Under the pieces are notes generated by a model, which worked only from the letters and a program-made list of their open reading frames with translations, made no database searches and was not told the DNA's origin. This document shows, in pieces, positions 37,559 through 45,034 of a stretch of 64,000 nucleotides of DNA. Source of the DNA: Streptomyces sp. cg36 (GTDB taxonomy: Bacteria > Actinomycetota > Actinomycetes > Streptomycetales > Streptomycetaceae); assembly GCF_041080675.1 (NCBI RefSeq), contig NZ_CP163520.1, positions 6,477,501 to 6,541,500 on the forward strand, read 5' to 3'. The translations under genes and the position numbers were made by a program. The stretch's first letter is position 1, and each line of letters starts with the position of its first letter.

Positions 37559-38086
37559 TCAGGCGTCCAGCAGCCGGTCCGCGATCTCCTGGATGCGGGC
37601 GCGCAGGCCCTCCTGGCTCTTGCCGCCGTCCAGCCGCTCGCCGTCGATGACGTACGTGGGCGTGCCGGTGACGCCGATCGCCTTGCCCTCGGCCTGGTCG
37701 GCGTCGACGATCAGGAGGTGCCGGCCGTCGATCAGGGCGGTGTCGAACTCCTCGGCGTCCAGGCCGAGTTCGCGCGCGGCGTCGAGCAGTACGGGCTCAC
37801 CCCGCTCGCCGAGCTCCGCCGTGCGGGCGAGCACCGCCTCCACGTACGGCCACCCCCGCCCCTGCGCGAACGCCTCCTCGGCGGCCTGCGCCCCGGCGTA
37901 GGCGTGCTTGTGCTTCTCCAGCGGGAAGTGGCGCAGCCGGATGTCCAGCCGCTCGCCGTACTGGGCGCGCAGCGCCCGGACGTCCTCCAGGGCGGAGTGG
38001 CAGTCGGGGCACTGGAGCTCGCACCAGACGTCGAGGACGACGGGTGCGGGGGAGCCGGAGGCGGTCTCGGGGGTGGTGTCGCTCAT
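37559..38086 (-). CDS. DsbA-family thioredoxin-fold protein
   Basis: A 175-residue DsbA/FrnE-like oxidoreductase. The active site is WCELQCPDCHSALEDV, with CPDC at about 26-29; the cis-Pro loop is VTGTPTYVIDGERL. There is no signal peptide, so it should act in the cytosol, perhaps as a disulfide reductase or isomerase. ATG 38086 precedes the conserved core; the longer upstream extension is GC-rich junk. Converges with the tandem GNAT gene. Confidence 0.86.
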   Translation of the reverse strand: MSDTTPETASGSPAPVVLDVWCELQCPDCHSALEDVRALRAQYGERLDIRLRHFPLEKHKHAYAGAQAAEEAFAQGRGWPYVEAVLARTAELGERGEPVLLDAARELGLDAEEFDTALIDGRHLLIVDADQAEGKAIGVTGTPTYVIDGERLDGGKSQEGLRARIQEIADRLLDA

Positions 38087-38242
38087 GGGCCCAGTCTCCC
38101 AGCCCGTCCGGCGCGGCCCCAACCGGGACCTGGGGAGGAGGTGTCCCCGAGATCTCCCTGATGTCCCGGAACGATCGTGGCCCCTACCGGCCGGTCCGGT
38201 GCAGGATGGAAGGGCCACACCCCCCATCCCTGGAGGAACCGG

Positions 38243-38692
38243 ATGCTTGCCGAGACCGTCTGCTCCGCCGCCTCAGCGGCCGGACTGGGCATCGCCGTCG
38301 TGACGGCGTACCGCAAGCGCTTCCTGTCGGCCACGCGGATCGCCGCCTACTCACTGGTCCCCGTGGCCCTGGTCATGACCGGTGTCGTGGGGTGGGTGTC
38401 CGGCATCGTCTTCAAGCCGACCGTCTGGGCGGGCTTCGGCCTGCTCGGCATCGCCTGGATGCTCTTCTCCGTCACCCGCTTCGTGGAGCGCCGCTCCGAG
38501 GGCGGCAAGGGCCGTGGCGTCGAGGGCGCGGCGGGCGGGGACGCGATCGCCCCGACGGCCTCCGCGCCCTCGCTGGGCGCCGGCCGCCGCTCCGCTCCGC
38601 AGGCCCAGCCCAAGGCCAAGGGCAAGGGCAAGGCGGGCGGCGGCGAGGACTTCAGCGACATCGAGGCGATCCTCAAGAAGCACGGCATCTGA
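38243..38692 (+). CDS. Small membrane protein with Lys/Gly-rich tail (149 residues)
   Basis: ATG 38243 follows GGAGGA. Two hydrophobic helices (RIAAYSLVPVALVMTGVVGWVSG and WAGFGLLGIAWMLFSVTRF) follow a short N-terminal amphipathic part; residues 80-130 are a flexible Ala/Gly/Lys linker, and the protein ends in an amphipathic SDIEAILKKHGI motif that could be a docking peptide. I do not recognise a family beyond a likely Streptomyces conserved hypothetical. It lies upstream of the ssgB region. Confidence 0.7.
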   Translation: MLAETVCSAASAAGLGIAVVTAYRKRFLSATRIAAYSLVPVALVMTGVVGWVSGIVFKPTVWAGFGLLGIAWMLFSVTRFVERRSEGGKGRGVEGAAGGDAIAPTASAPSLGAGRRSAPQAQPKAKGKGKAGGGEDFSDIEAILKKHGI

Positions 38693-38695
38693 CCC

Positions 38696-38870
38696 GGACC
38701 CGGCGCGCCCGCCGGCCGCCGGGCTCCCGCGCCCACCCCGGACCCGGCGCACCCCTTGCCGCCGGGCTCCCGCGCCCGCCCGGACCCGGCGCGCCCCCTG
38801 GTCACCGCGCTCCCGCGCGCCCGCCCGGACCCGGGGCATCCGCCCGGATTCCGGGCGCCCACCGGGATCC
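38696..38870. repeat. Imperfect tandem repeat, about 44 bp, four units
   Basis: GGACCCGGCGCG/A starts units at 38696, 38740, 38782 and (as GGACCCGGGGCA) 38827; each contains a GGGCTCCCGCGCCC-like second half except the last, which is degenerate. Spacings are 44, 42 and 45. It begins four bases after a stop codon. No spacers, so not a CRISPR array. Confidence 0.6.
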
Positions 38871-39444
38871 CGGGCTCCCTCCCGCACCCCGTGCGTCCGC
38901 CCATGTCCGCGCGTCGGCCCGTACCCCGCGCGTCCGTCCACGCCCCGCTCATCCGCCCGTATCCCGCGCGCCCACCGGGCCGCACGCGCTCCCGGTCCCC
39001 GCACCCGCCCCCGCCCGGATTCCCGTCCGGCGGGGCGGAAACGGGTGGGGCGTCCGGTACGGAAGTCGGTGCCGGGGCCGGGGGCGGATGCCCCGCACCC
39101 GTATGCGGAATCCGTCACGGAATCTGAAACAGCGTCGGAATCTGACACTCCGTAACTCGCGGCGACCGGCCTGACCGGGGAATTTCGTCAGCCGTCGATT
39201 TCCTTATACGGAATTCCAGTTGGAGTGAATTCCGTGGCGTGACCGGGAGCGCTCCCATTCGCCATTCCAAAACCGCCACCGACGCCGCTTTTCCATTCCG
39301 GGGCGCACTCCGGGGTATTCGGCGGCCACACCGTCCGCCCGGCGCGGGACCGGGCGTCGCCGGGCGTCAACATCGCGCAACTCCCGCCGTACATGGGCGT
39401 GTTGGCGCCCCGAGGCGCCCCGGCTGGTCCATCATCACCCCGAG
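38871..39444. other. Long intergenic region with an AT-richer patch
   Basis: From 38871 to about 39100 the sequence stays GC-rich and repetitive (CCCGCGCG/CGTCCGCCC elements) with no credible reading frame. Between about 39105 and 39310 the composition changes abruptly to AT-richer DNA with GGAATTC...GAATTCC (39210-39233 region) inverted repeat and TTATAC. This may be a control region, but I see no clear promoter pair for the 59-residue gene downstream. Confidence 0.5.
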
Positions 39445-39624
39445 ATGCTGGACACTTCCCCGGGGCACGTCCCCGCGACGCCCGACGAGCCGCACGCCGA
39501 GCCCCCGGCCCACGAGCCGCGCGGCTGCCTCTTCGCCCTTTCCCAGCCGCCCCTGATGATCTTCCTCGGGGTGATCGGCTTCCTGCTGCTGATGGCGGCC
39601 GTGCACGATCTGTTCCTGCTGTGA
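39445..39624 (+). CDS. Small C-terminal-anchored membrane protein (59 residues)
   Basis: ATG CTG GAC ... TGA gives 59 residues: a His/Pro/Glu-rich N-terminal part (PATPDEPHAEPPAHEPRG) and a C-terminal membrane helix (PLMIFLGVIGFLLLMAAVHDLFLL). Third positions are mostly G/C as in real genes here. The ribosome binding site is weak. It is followed 14 bases later by the stop of the converging CGNR gene. Function unknown. Confidence 0.6.
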   Translation: MLDTSPGHVPATPDEPHAEPPAHEPRGCLFALSQPPLMIFLGVIGFLLLMAAVHDLFLL

Positions 39625-39638
39625 CGGCCGGTACGGGA

Positions 39639-40196
39639 TCAGCCCGACGCTTCCTTGCGCCGTGCCCGGTACGCGGCCACGTGCAGCCGGTTCCCGCAGG
39701 TGCGGCTGTCGCAGTAGCGGCGGGAGCGGTTGCGCGACAGGTCCACGAAGGCCCGCCCGCAGTCCGGTGCCTCGCACCGGCGCAGCCGCTCCTGCTCGCC
39801 CGCCACCACGATGAACGCCAGCGCCATCCCGCCGTCGGCCGCCAGGTGGTCCGCGATCGAGGCGCCCGGCGCGAAGTAGTGCACGTGCCAGTCGTAGCCG
39901 TCGTGGTCGGTGAGCTGCGGGGTGGTGCCCGCCTCCGCCACGATCTCGTTCACCAGGCCCGCCGCCGTCCGGGCGTCGGCGGCCTCGAAGACGCCCGCGA
40001 AACGGCCGCGCACGGTCAGCACGCCGGACAGGTCGCGCGCGGTGAGGGTCTCCACCCCGCTGATGGAGTGGTCCCGTACGAAGCCGTACAGCGCCTCGAC
40101 GTCGGGGAGCCGGTCGGGCTCCTCGCCGTCCGGCGCGGTGTTCACCAGCTCCACCACCACGTCGAGGGCGATCCTGGTGTCGTGAGGGATCAGCAC
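39639..40196 (-). CDS. CGNR zinc-finger / ABATE-domain protein
   Basis: A 185-residue protein with an N-terminal stress-response ABATE-like domain (1-130; the LDVVVELVNT start is typical) and a C-terminal CGNR zinc finger: RRCEAPDCGRAFVD then SRRYCDSRTCGNRLHVAAYR, giving four Cys ligands. These proteins are thought to bind DNA and occur widely in actinobacteria. GTG start at 40196. Direct neighbour of ssgB on the same strand, but a 19-bp terminator separates them. Confidence 0.88.
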   Translation of the reverse strand: MLIPHDTRIALDVVVELVNTAPDGEEPDRLPDVEALYGFVRDHSISGVETLTARDLSGVLTVRGRFAGVFEAADARTAAGLVNEIVAEAGTTPQLTDHDGYDWHVHYFAPGASIADHLAADGGMALAFIVVAGEQERLRRCEAPDCGRAFVDLSRNRSRRYCDSRTCGNRLHVAAYRARRKEASG

Positions 40197-40270
40197 GATT
40201 CGCTCCCTGGCCTGCTGCGGGCCGGTGCCCGCCGATGCTGGCCGACTCTACTGGCACCGGCCGGGAGCGC

Positions 40271-40314
40271 ACCGGCGCCCGTCCCGCGAGGTTGGTCGCG
40301 GGACGGGCGCCGGT
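40271..40314 (-). terminator. 19-bp terminator after ssgB
   Basis: ACCGGCGCCCGTCCC... (40271-40289), loop GGTTGG, ...GGGACGGGCGCCGGT (40296-40314), perfect pairing. Confidence 0.85.
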
Positions 40315-40405
40315 GGGGACGGCTATGCGGAGGGCGTGCCTATGCGGTCGTCCGCGCGGTGCCGTCTCCCCGAGTCGGACGGCGCCGTGCGGCTCTCGGT
40401 CTGGC

Positions 40406-40819
40406 TCAGTTCTCCGCCAGGATGTGCGAGAGCTCCGTGTCCAGATCGAAGTGACGGTGCTCGGTGCCGGGCGGCACGGCGGCGTCGGTCCGCTTGAGGA
40501 ACGACTCCAGGGCCCGCGCAGGGGCCTCCAGCAGGGCCTCTCCTTCCGGGGAGCTGAGGGCGATGCAGACGACGCCCTGACCGTGACTGCGCGACGGCCA
40601 GACTCTGACGTCTCCGGTACCGGTGGGCCGGTGCAGGCCCTCCGCGAGGAGGTCGCGGGCGAACACCCACTCGACGGTCTCCTCCGCTCCGGTGTGGAAG
40701 GTGGCGTGCACGGCGTAGGGATCGGCCGTGTCATACCGCAGGCCCGCAGGTACAGGCAGTGAGGATTCGCTCGACACAACGAGGCGCAGGTGCAGCTCGC
40801 AGCTGACCGTGGTGTTCAT
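40406..40819 (-). CDS. ssgB: Sporulation-specific cell division protein SsgB
   Basis: SsgB, a SsgA-like protein, marks future septum sites in aerial hyphae and recruits FtsZ for sporulation division. The 137-residue sequence MNTTVSCELHLRLVV..., with PAGLRYDTADPYAVHATF, EWVFARDLL and ESFLKRT, agrees with my memory of S. coelicolor SsgB (SCO1541), the most conserved SALP. ATG 40819 lies after a weak ribosome binding site; the 190 bases upstream are a sizeable AT-richer control region shared divergently with the gene at 41010. In S. coelicolor ssgB needs a developmental sigma factor; I could not identify its promoter here with confidence. Confidence 0.96.
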   Translation of the reverse strand: MNTTVSCELHLRLVVSSESSLPVPAGLRYDTADPYAVHATFHTGAEETVEWVFARDLLAEGLHRPTGTGDVRVWPSRSHGQGVVCIALSSPEGEALLEAPARALESFLKRTDAAVPPGTEHRHFDLDTELSHILAEN

Positions 40820-41009
40820 AAGCGCCAGGGCCTTTCGCTCAGTGTGCGCTCGGGGATTCGCACGTCGGCGAAATCGACATGCCACCTACGGTGCCGTTGT
40901 AAACCCCTCTGGCCGTTTTGCGGGGCTTCAGGTACCTCGTACGGCCGAGTATTACTTTCGGTTATGCGGCCATTCTGGTGAGCACGCGCGGTCGGGTAGG
41001 TTGGAGCGC

Positions 41010-41420
41010 ATGAATACGGGGAGTGACGAGCAGGGCGGGGCGGGGCAGGCGGCGCTGGGGTCCCGGGCGCCCGCCTTCATCAAGGCGTCCAGGCCGCTGC
41101 ACCTGAGCTGGCAGGTCGGCGTCTTCGTGGTCGGCCTCGCGGTCGTGGTCGCCGGGATCATCATGCTGCCGCTGCCGGGACCCGGCTGGCTGGTGATCTT
41201 CGGCGGCATGGCGATCTGGGCGACCGAGTTCGTCTGGGCCCAGCTGGTGCTGCGGTGGACCCGGCGCAAGGTGACGGAGGCCGCGCAGCGGGCCCTGGAC
41301 CCCAAGGTGCGGCGCCGGAACATCATCCTGACCTCGGTCGCCGTCGTGGTCGTGGCCGCGCTCGCCGGGGCCTATCTGTGGAAGTTCGGACTGGTCCTGC
41401 CGTGGAAGGTCGGCGAGTGA
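41010..41420 (+). CDS. PGPGW-motif membrane protein (TIGR02611-like)
   Basis: A 136-residue protein with three membrane segments: SWQVGVFVVGLAVVVAGIIMLPLPGPGW, VIFGGMAIWATEFVWA and IILTSVAVVVVAALAGAYLW. The PLPGPGWLVIFGG motif defines the family; function unknown. ATG 41010 is seven bases after TAGGTT (40997-41002), suggesting a leaderless transcript. Divergent from ssgB. Confidence 0.82.
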   Translation: MNTGSDEQGGAGQAALGSRAPAFIKASRPLHLSWQVGVFVVGLAVVVAGIIMLPLPGPGWLVIFGGMAIWATEFVWAQLVLRWTRRKVTEAAQRALDPKVRRRNIILTSVAVVVVAALAGAYLWKFGLVLPWKVGE

Positions 41421-41485
41421 CCGGCGAGTGACCGCCGACGTGGTCAAAGGCCCCGCTGACATGCGGTAATGTTTGCGGTGCGCCC

Positions 41486-41557
41486 GGGCGATTAGCTCAG
41501 TGGGAGAGCGCTTCGTTCACACCGAAGAGGTCACTGGTTCGAACCCAGTATCGCCCA
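41486..41557 (+). tRNA. tRNA-Val (anticodon CAC), copy A
   Basis: Acceptor GGGCGAT/ATCGCCC, anticodon arm CTTCGTTCACACCGAAG, T-arm ACTGGTTCGAACCCAGT. CCA is not encoded. A TAATGT box at 41467-41472 is the probable -10. Confidence 0.95.
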
Positions 41558-41563
41558 CCCGGA

Positions 41564-41602
41564 CCGAAGGCCCGGAGATCGACGAGATCTCCGGGCCTTC
41601 GG
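41564..41602 (+). terminator. 17-bp terminator after tRNA-Val copy A
   Basis: CCGAAGGCCCGGAGATC (41564-41580), loop GACGA, exact complement 41586-41602. Confidence 0.88.
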
Positions 41603-41664
41603 CGTTCCCGGCCGGATCCGCCCGGACCCGGTGTACTTCCCCGGCCCCGGCGCAGACTTGAGGC

Positions 41665-42111
41665 ATGGACTGGAGCCACTACCGCTTCCGCAGCGTCTGG
41701 CAGGTGCCCGCGCCGCCCGCCGAGGTGTTCGCCGTCCTGGAGCGCGCCGAGGAGTACCCGCGCTGGTGGCCCCAGATCCGCGAGGTCGTCCCCACCGGCG
41801 AGCACGGCGGAACCGCCCGCTTCCGTTCCCTGCTGCCGTACGAACTCGTCGTCACCGCCCGCGAGCGGCGGCGCGACCGGGACGCCGGGGTCCTCGAAGT
41901 GGCGATGAGCGGCGACCTGGAGGGCTGGGCGCGCTGGACGCTCCGCCCCTGCGCCCACGGCACCCGCGCCGTCTACGAGCAGGAGGTCGACGTGCGCAAG
42001 CCGCTGCTGCGGCGCCTCGCCGTCCCCGGGCGGCCCGTCTTCCGCGCCAACCACGCCGTGATGATGCGCGCCGGACGGCGGGGGCTGACGGCCGTCCTGA
42101 AGGCGGTTTGA
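41665..42111 (+). CDS. SRPBCC-family (START/Bet v1-like) protein
   Basis: A 148-residue helix-grip protein of the polyketide cyclase/dehydrase-like group, which bind hydrophobic ligands. It has WQVPAPPAEVFAVLERAEEYPRWWPQI, the usual opening of this family, and a long C-terminal helix (RANHAVMMRAGRRGLTAVLKAV). ATG 41665 is six bases after CAGACT, again a possible leaderless start. It lies alone between two identical tRNA genes; ligand unknown. Confidence 0.8.
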   Translation: MDWSHYRFRSVWQVPAPPAEVFAVLERAEEYPRWWPQIREVVPTGEHGGTARFRSLLPYELVVTARERRRDRDAGVLEVAMSGDLEGWARWTLRPCAHGTRAVYEQEVDVRKPLLRRLAVPGRPVFRANHAVMMRAGRRGLTAVLKAV

Positions 42112-42137
42112 ACCAAGGGCGTCCGGGCCTGTATGGT
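42108..42137 (+). promoter_or_regulatory. Promoter of tRNA-Val copy B
   Basis: TTGAAC (42108-42113), 18 bases, TATGGT (42132-42137), 13 bases before the tRNA; the -35 overlaps the SRPBCC stop codon. Confidence 0.65.
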
Positions 42138-42150
42138 TCAGTCCGTTCCC

Positions 42151-42222
42151 GGGCGATTAGCTCAGTGGGAGAGCGCTTCGTTCACACCGAAGAGGTCACT
42201 GGTTCGAACCCAGTATCGCCCA
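42151..42222 (+). tRNA. tRNA-Val (anticodon CAC), copy B
   Basis: 72 bases identical to copy A at 41486, in the same orientation 665 bases downstream. CCA not encoded. Confidence 0.95.
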
Positions 42223-42229
42223 CCGGGAG

Positions 42230-42260
42230 AAGGCCGGTCCGTCATCGACGGACCGGCCTT
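42230..42260. terminator. 14-bp terminator after tRNA-Val copy B
   Basis: AAGGCCGGTCCGTC (42230-42243), loop ATC, GACGGACCGGCCTT (42247-42260). It also faces the end of the converging exonuclease gene. Confidence 0.88.
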
Positions 42261-42289
42261 TCCGCATTCCGGGCCGCCCTGCCGGGCGC

Positions 42290-43015
42290 TCACGCCGCGG
42301 CGGGCAGCTCCGGCCGCAGCGGCCACGCCGGGTCCACCGCCTCCGGCGTCCCGTTCCGGGTGAACCACGCCTGCAGGCCCCGCGCCTGGGCCGCGTGCCA
42401 CCCCGTCTGCAGCGTGTGGATCTCCGCCGGGGTCAGCCGTTCCAGGCGGGCGGCGAACCGCCGCCCCACCGCCCGTACGACCTCCAGCGCCGCCAGGGCG
42501 TCCGCCGCCGCGTCGTGCGCGCTGTCCAGCGCCACCCCGTAGTGCGCGCACAGATCCGTCAGTGTGCGGCGGCCCTTGCGGTAGCGGTCCAAGTGCTTGT
42601 CCAGCACCCGGGGATCCAGCACCCGCAGCGGCACCCCCTCCAGATAGCGGGCCAGCGACGAGGCGCGGTGCCGCTTCAACTCCCGGTCGAGCAGGGTCAG
42701 ATCGAACGGCGCGTTCATCACCACCAGCGGCCGGCCCGCCGCGCACTCCTCGGCCAGCGCCCGCGCCACCTCCTCCATCACCGGCGCGGGCCACCGCCCG
42801 TTCAGCCGGAGGTGCTCATCGGTGAGCCCGTGCACCGCCGTCGCGCCCTCCGGCACGGATATGCCCGGGTTCACCAGCCAGCGCGTCGCCCTCGGCCGCG
42901 CACCCGGCGCGTCCTGCACCACCACGGCGGCCGACACCATGCGGTCGTGCTCCACGTCCACGCCGGTCGTCTCGGTGTCAAAAGCGGCCAGGGGCCCTTC
43001 GTACCAGCACGTCAT
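42290..43015 (-). CDS. DEDDh 3'-5' exonuclease, DnaQ/PolC epsilon-like
   Basis: A 241-residue nuclease. Motif Exo I is LAAFDTETTG (Asp13, Glu15), Exo II is VVMNAPFDLTLLDREL, and Exo III is DSAHDAAADALAALEVV with the His five residues before the last acid; all four acids and the His are present, so it should digest DNA 3' to 5'. A C-terminal extension (190-241) is helical (LTPAEIHTLQTGWHAAQARGLQAWF). ATG 43015 follows AAAAGGAG. It is a stand-alone proofreading-type enzyme, not a polymerase domain. Confidence 0.92.
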   Translation of the reverse strand: MTCWYEGPLAAFDTETTGVDVEHDRMVSAAVVVQDAPGARPRATRWLVNPGISVPEGATAVHGLTDEHLRLNGRWPAPVMEEVARALAEECAAGRPLVVMNAPFDLTLLDRELKRHRASSLARYLEGVPLRVLDPRVLDKHLDRYRKGRRTLTDLCAHYGVALDSAHDAAADALAALEVVRAVGRRFAARLERLTPAEIHTLQTGWHAAQARGLQAWFTRNGTPEAVDPAWPLRPELPAAA

Positions 43016-43155
43016 GGTCCAACTCCTTTTGTGCCCTTGGCAGATGGCGTGCGTCCCCTGCCCGATTCCGTGATACCCGGGCCGTTTGCGGCGTACGCCC
43101 TCCGGCAACAACACAGGTGACGGGCCCGCAAGTTGACGGAAGGCGTACGACGGCC

Positions 43156-43722
43156 ATGGCGCTCGCGCAGCCCGAGCCGGGCGGGCTCCTGCCCGAGCGG
43201 ATCGTCCCGCTGCGCGGCTCACTCGCCACCACCGCCTGCATGGAGACCCTCCAGGTGGGCTACCTCCACGCGGTCGCGGCCGCGGCCGGCTGCTCGCTCT
43301 CGCAGCCGTTTCCGGACAACGGGATCGACTGGCACGTGAGCCACAGCGCCCCCGGCCACACCGTCGACGACGAAGTCACCATCAAGGTGCAGCTCAAGTG
43401 CACGTACCAGATCCCCCCGCACCCCCCGGGCGCGGCCTTCTCCTTCACCCTCGACAACGACCACCTGGTGAAGCTGGCCCGCACCCCCGTCTCGGTGCAC
43501 AAGATCCTGGTCGTGATGCTCGTCCCCCGGAGCCGGGACGAGTGGCTGCGCGCGGGCCACGACCGGCTCGCGCTGCGGCACTGCTGCTACTGGACCAACC
43601 TGGCCGGCCACCCGGTGACCGGCCGGCGCAGGACCACGGTGCGCATACCGACCTCACGGATCTTCGACGATCGCGCGCTCTGCGAGATCATGACCCGGGT
43701 CGGGGTGGGAGGGAGGCCCTGA
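43156..43722 (+). CDS. DUF4365-like protein, possible PD-(D/E)XK nuclease fold
   Basis: A 188-residue protein. Residues 20-85 give the pattern of a restriction-endonuclease-like core: helix with [17 protein letters not shown] (Glu30), GIDWHV (Asp58), and [10 protein letters not shown] (Gln79, Lys81), i.e. E...D...QxK. The rest ([29 protein letters not shown]) matches what I recall of DUF4365 proteins. ATG 43156 follows GGAAGG. Its stop overlaps the next gene's ATG (TGATG), so the two are coupled. Function unknown; DUF4365 proteins are found in varied contexts including defence loci. Nuclease activity is an inference. Confidence 0.65.
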   Translation: MALAQPEPGGLLPERIVPLRGSLATTACMETLQVGYLHAVAAAAGCSLSQPFPDNGIDWHVSHSAPGHTVDDEVTIKVQLKCTYQIPPHPPGAAFSFTLDNDHLVKLARTPVSVHKILVVMLVPRSRDEWLRAGHDRLALRHCCYWTNLAGHPVTGRRRTTVRIPTSRIFDDRALCEIMTRVGVGGRP

Positions 43723-44915
43723 TGCGTCTGTCGAGCGGGGAGTTCGGCGGGCCGGACCCGATCGAGCCGGTGCCGCGGCACGTCGACCCGGCCGTGCTCG
43801 GTGTGCTCCTGGACCGCCACGGCTGGCGGCGGCGCGGCGGCGCGGCCGGACGGTACGCACGCTGGACCCCGCCCGACGGCGGCTCCGGGACCAGCCTGCT
43901 CGTCCCCGAGAGCCGCGCCTTCCCCGACAGCGAGGAGCTGCTGGGCGAGGCGCTGACGGCCCTCGCCCGCTGCGCGCTGCCGTCCGCGCGCGAAGTGCTC
44001 GTCTCGCTCGCCGTGCCCAGCGACGAGGTCCGCTGGTGGCGCGACACCCCCACCGGCCCCGCCGGAACCGCCGCCTGGAGCGAACAGGAACGGCTGCGCG
44101 GCGCCGCCCACCGCATGCTCCTCGCGGGCGCGCTCGCCGTGCGCGGCCGGGCCGGGTACTACGGCGCCCGCCACCGGCGCCAGGCTCTCGCCTCGCTCAG
44201 CGGGGTGCTCACCGGCCCGGCGCCCGGCGGCCGGCTCACCGCGTTCGTCCCCGTCGAGAACGGCCGGGCCGCCGTCGTCCGCCTCTACGGGGCGCTGCAC
44301 GCCGTCCGCGAGGCCGTCGACTACCGGCGCACCACCGGCGGCATGGAAGCCTTCGACGCGGCCGTCGAGGCCGGTGCCAGCCGCGAGCTCACCGAGTCCG
44401 TGGTCGCCCTCGTCCAGGGCTCCGAGGGCGTCCGGGTGGCCCTGGAGTGGGCCCCGGCCGCCGGAGTCCCGGCGGGCTGCGCCGCCCGCCCCGAACCGGT
44501 CGAGTTCTCGCCCGGCGACCTGCCCGCCCTGCGCGAGGCCGCCGCCCGCTACCTCGGCGGCGAGCCCTCGGTCCCGGTCCGGGTGACCGGCACGGTGGTC
44601 CGGCTGCGCCGCTCGGCCCCCCGCGGCCCCGGCACCGTCCGGCTGCGGGTGCTCGCGGGCGCGGAGATCCCCTACGTACGGGTGGAGCTCGACGAGGAGG
44701 CGTACCGCATCGCGGGCCACGCCCATCTGGTGGGGCTGCCGATCCGGGTCGCGGGGCGGCTGGAGAGCCGGGGCGGCTTCCGCAGGCTGGCCGGGGCGGG
44801 CGCGGTGGTTCCGGTCCAGGTCGACGACGCCGAGCGGGACCGCCTGATGAAGTCGCTCCAGGGAACCATGGAGAGCATCGCCTTCTTCGAGGAGGCGTGC
44901 GCGGGGGAGGAGTGA
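43722..44915 (+). CDS. Hypothetical protein with possible C-terminal OB-fold (397 residues)
   Basis: I do not recognise a named family. The N-terminal 100 residues contain [19 protein letters not shown] and look like a small alpha/beta domain; the middle has helices ([30 protein letters not shown]); the C-terminal ~110 residues ([14 protein letters not shown] ... [15 protein letters not shown] ... [16 protein letters not shown]) read like a five-stranded OB-like barrel, followed by an acidic tail. It starts inside the upstream stop codon with GGGAGGG before it, so it probably works with the DUF4365 protein. Alternative: a general Streptomyces conserved hypothetical unrelated to nucleic acid. 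Confidence 0.6.
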   Translation: MRLSSGEFGGPDPIEPVPRHVDPAVLGVLLDRHGWRRRGGAAGRYARWTPPDGGSGTSLLVPESRAFPDSEELLGEALTALARCALPSAREVLVSLAVPSDEVRWWRDTPTGPAGTAAWSEQERLRGAAHRMLLAGALAVRGRAGYYGARHRRQALASLSGVLTGPAPGGRLTAFVPVENGRAAVVRLYGALHAVREAVDYRRTTGGMEAFDAAVEAGASRELTESVVALVQGSEGVRVALEWAPAAGVPAGCAARPEPVEFSPGDLPALREAAARYLGGEPSVPVRVTGTVVRLRRSAPRGPGTVRLRVLAGAEIPYVRVELDEEAYRIAGHAHLVGLPIRVAGRLESRGGFRRLAGAGAVVPVQVDDAERDRLMKSLQGTMESIAFFEEACAGEE

Positions 44916-45034
44916 GCCACCCGCCCCGGGGCGGCGGTGCGCGCAAACCGTTTCGCGGGTCACCCCACCGGCTCGGTAGGATTCCTACGCGTACGCGGTA
45001 CGAGCGTACGTACCCCTTCAGGCAGGAGAGACCG

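Noticed and set aside
38696..38870. CRISPR array
   Set aside because: Units are contiguous and degenerate, with no unique spacers and no cas genes.
39188..39394. 68-codon minus-strand reading frame
   Set aside because: Third-position GC falls sharply in its second half and it lacks a ribosome binding site; more likely chance in a control region.
41486..42222. Integrated element between tRNA direct repeats
   Set aside because: Only a small SRPBCC gene lies between; no integrase, excisionase or att-like core beyond the tRNAs themselves.
44916..45034. T-box leader before thrS
   Set aside because: No AGGGUGGNACCGCG-like antiterminator sequence; the leader is only about 45-120 bases.
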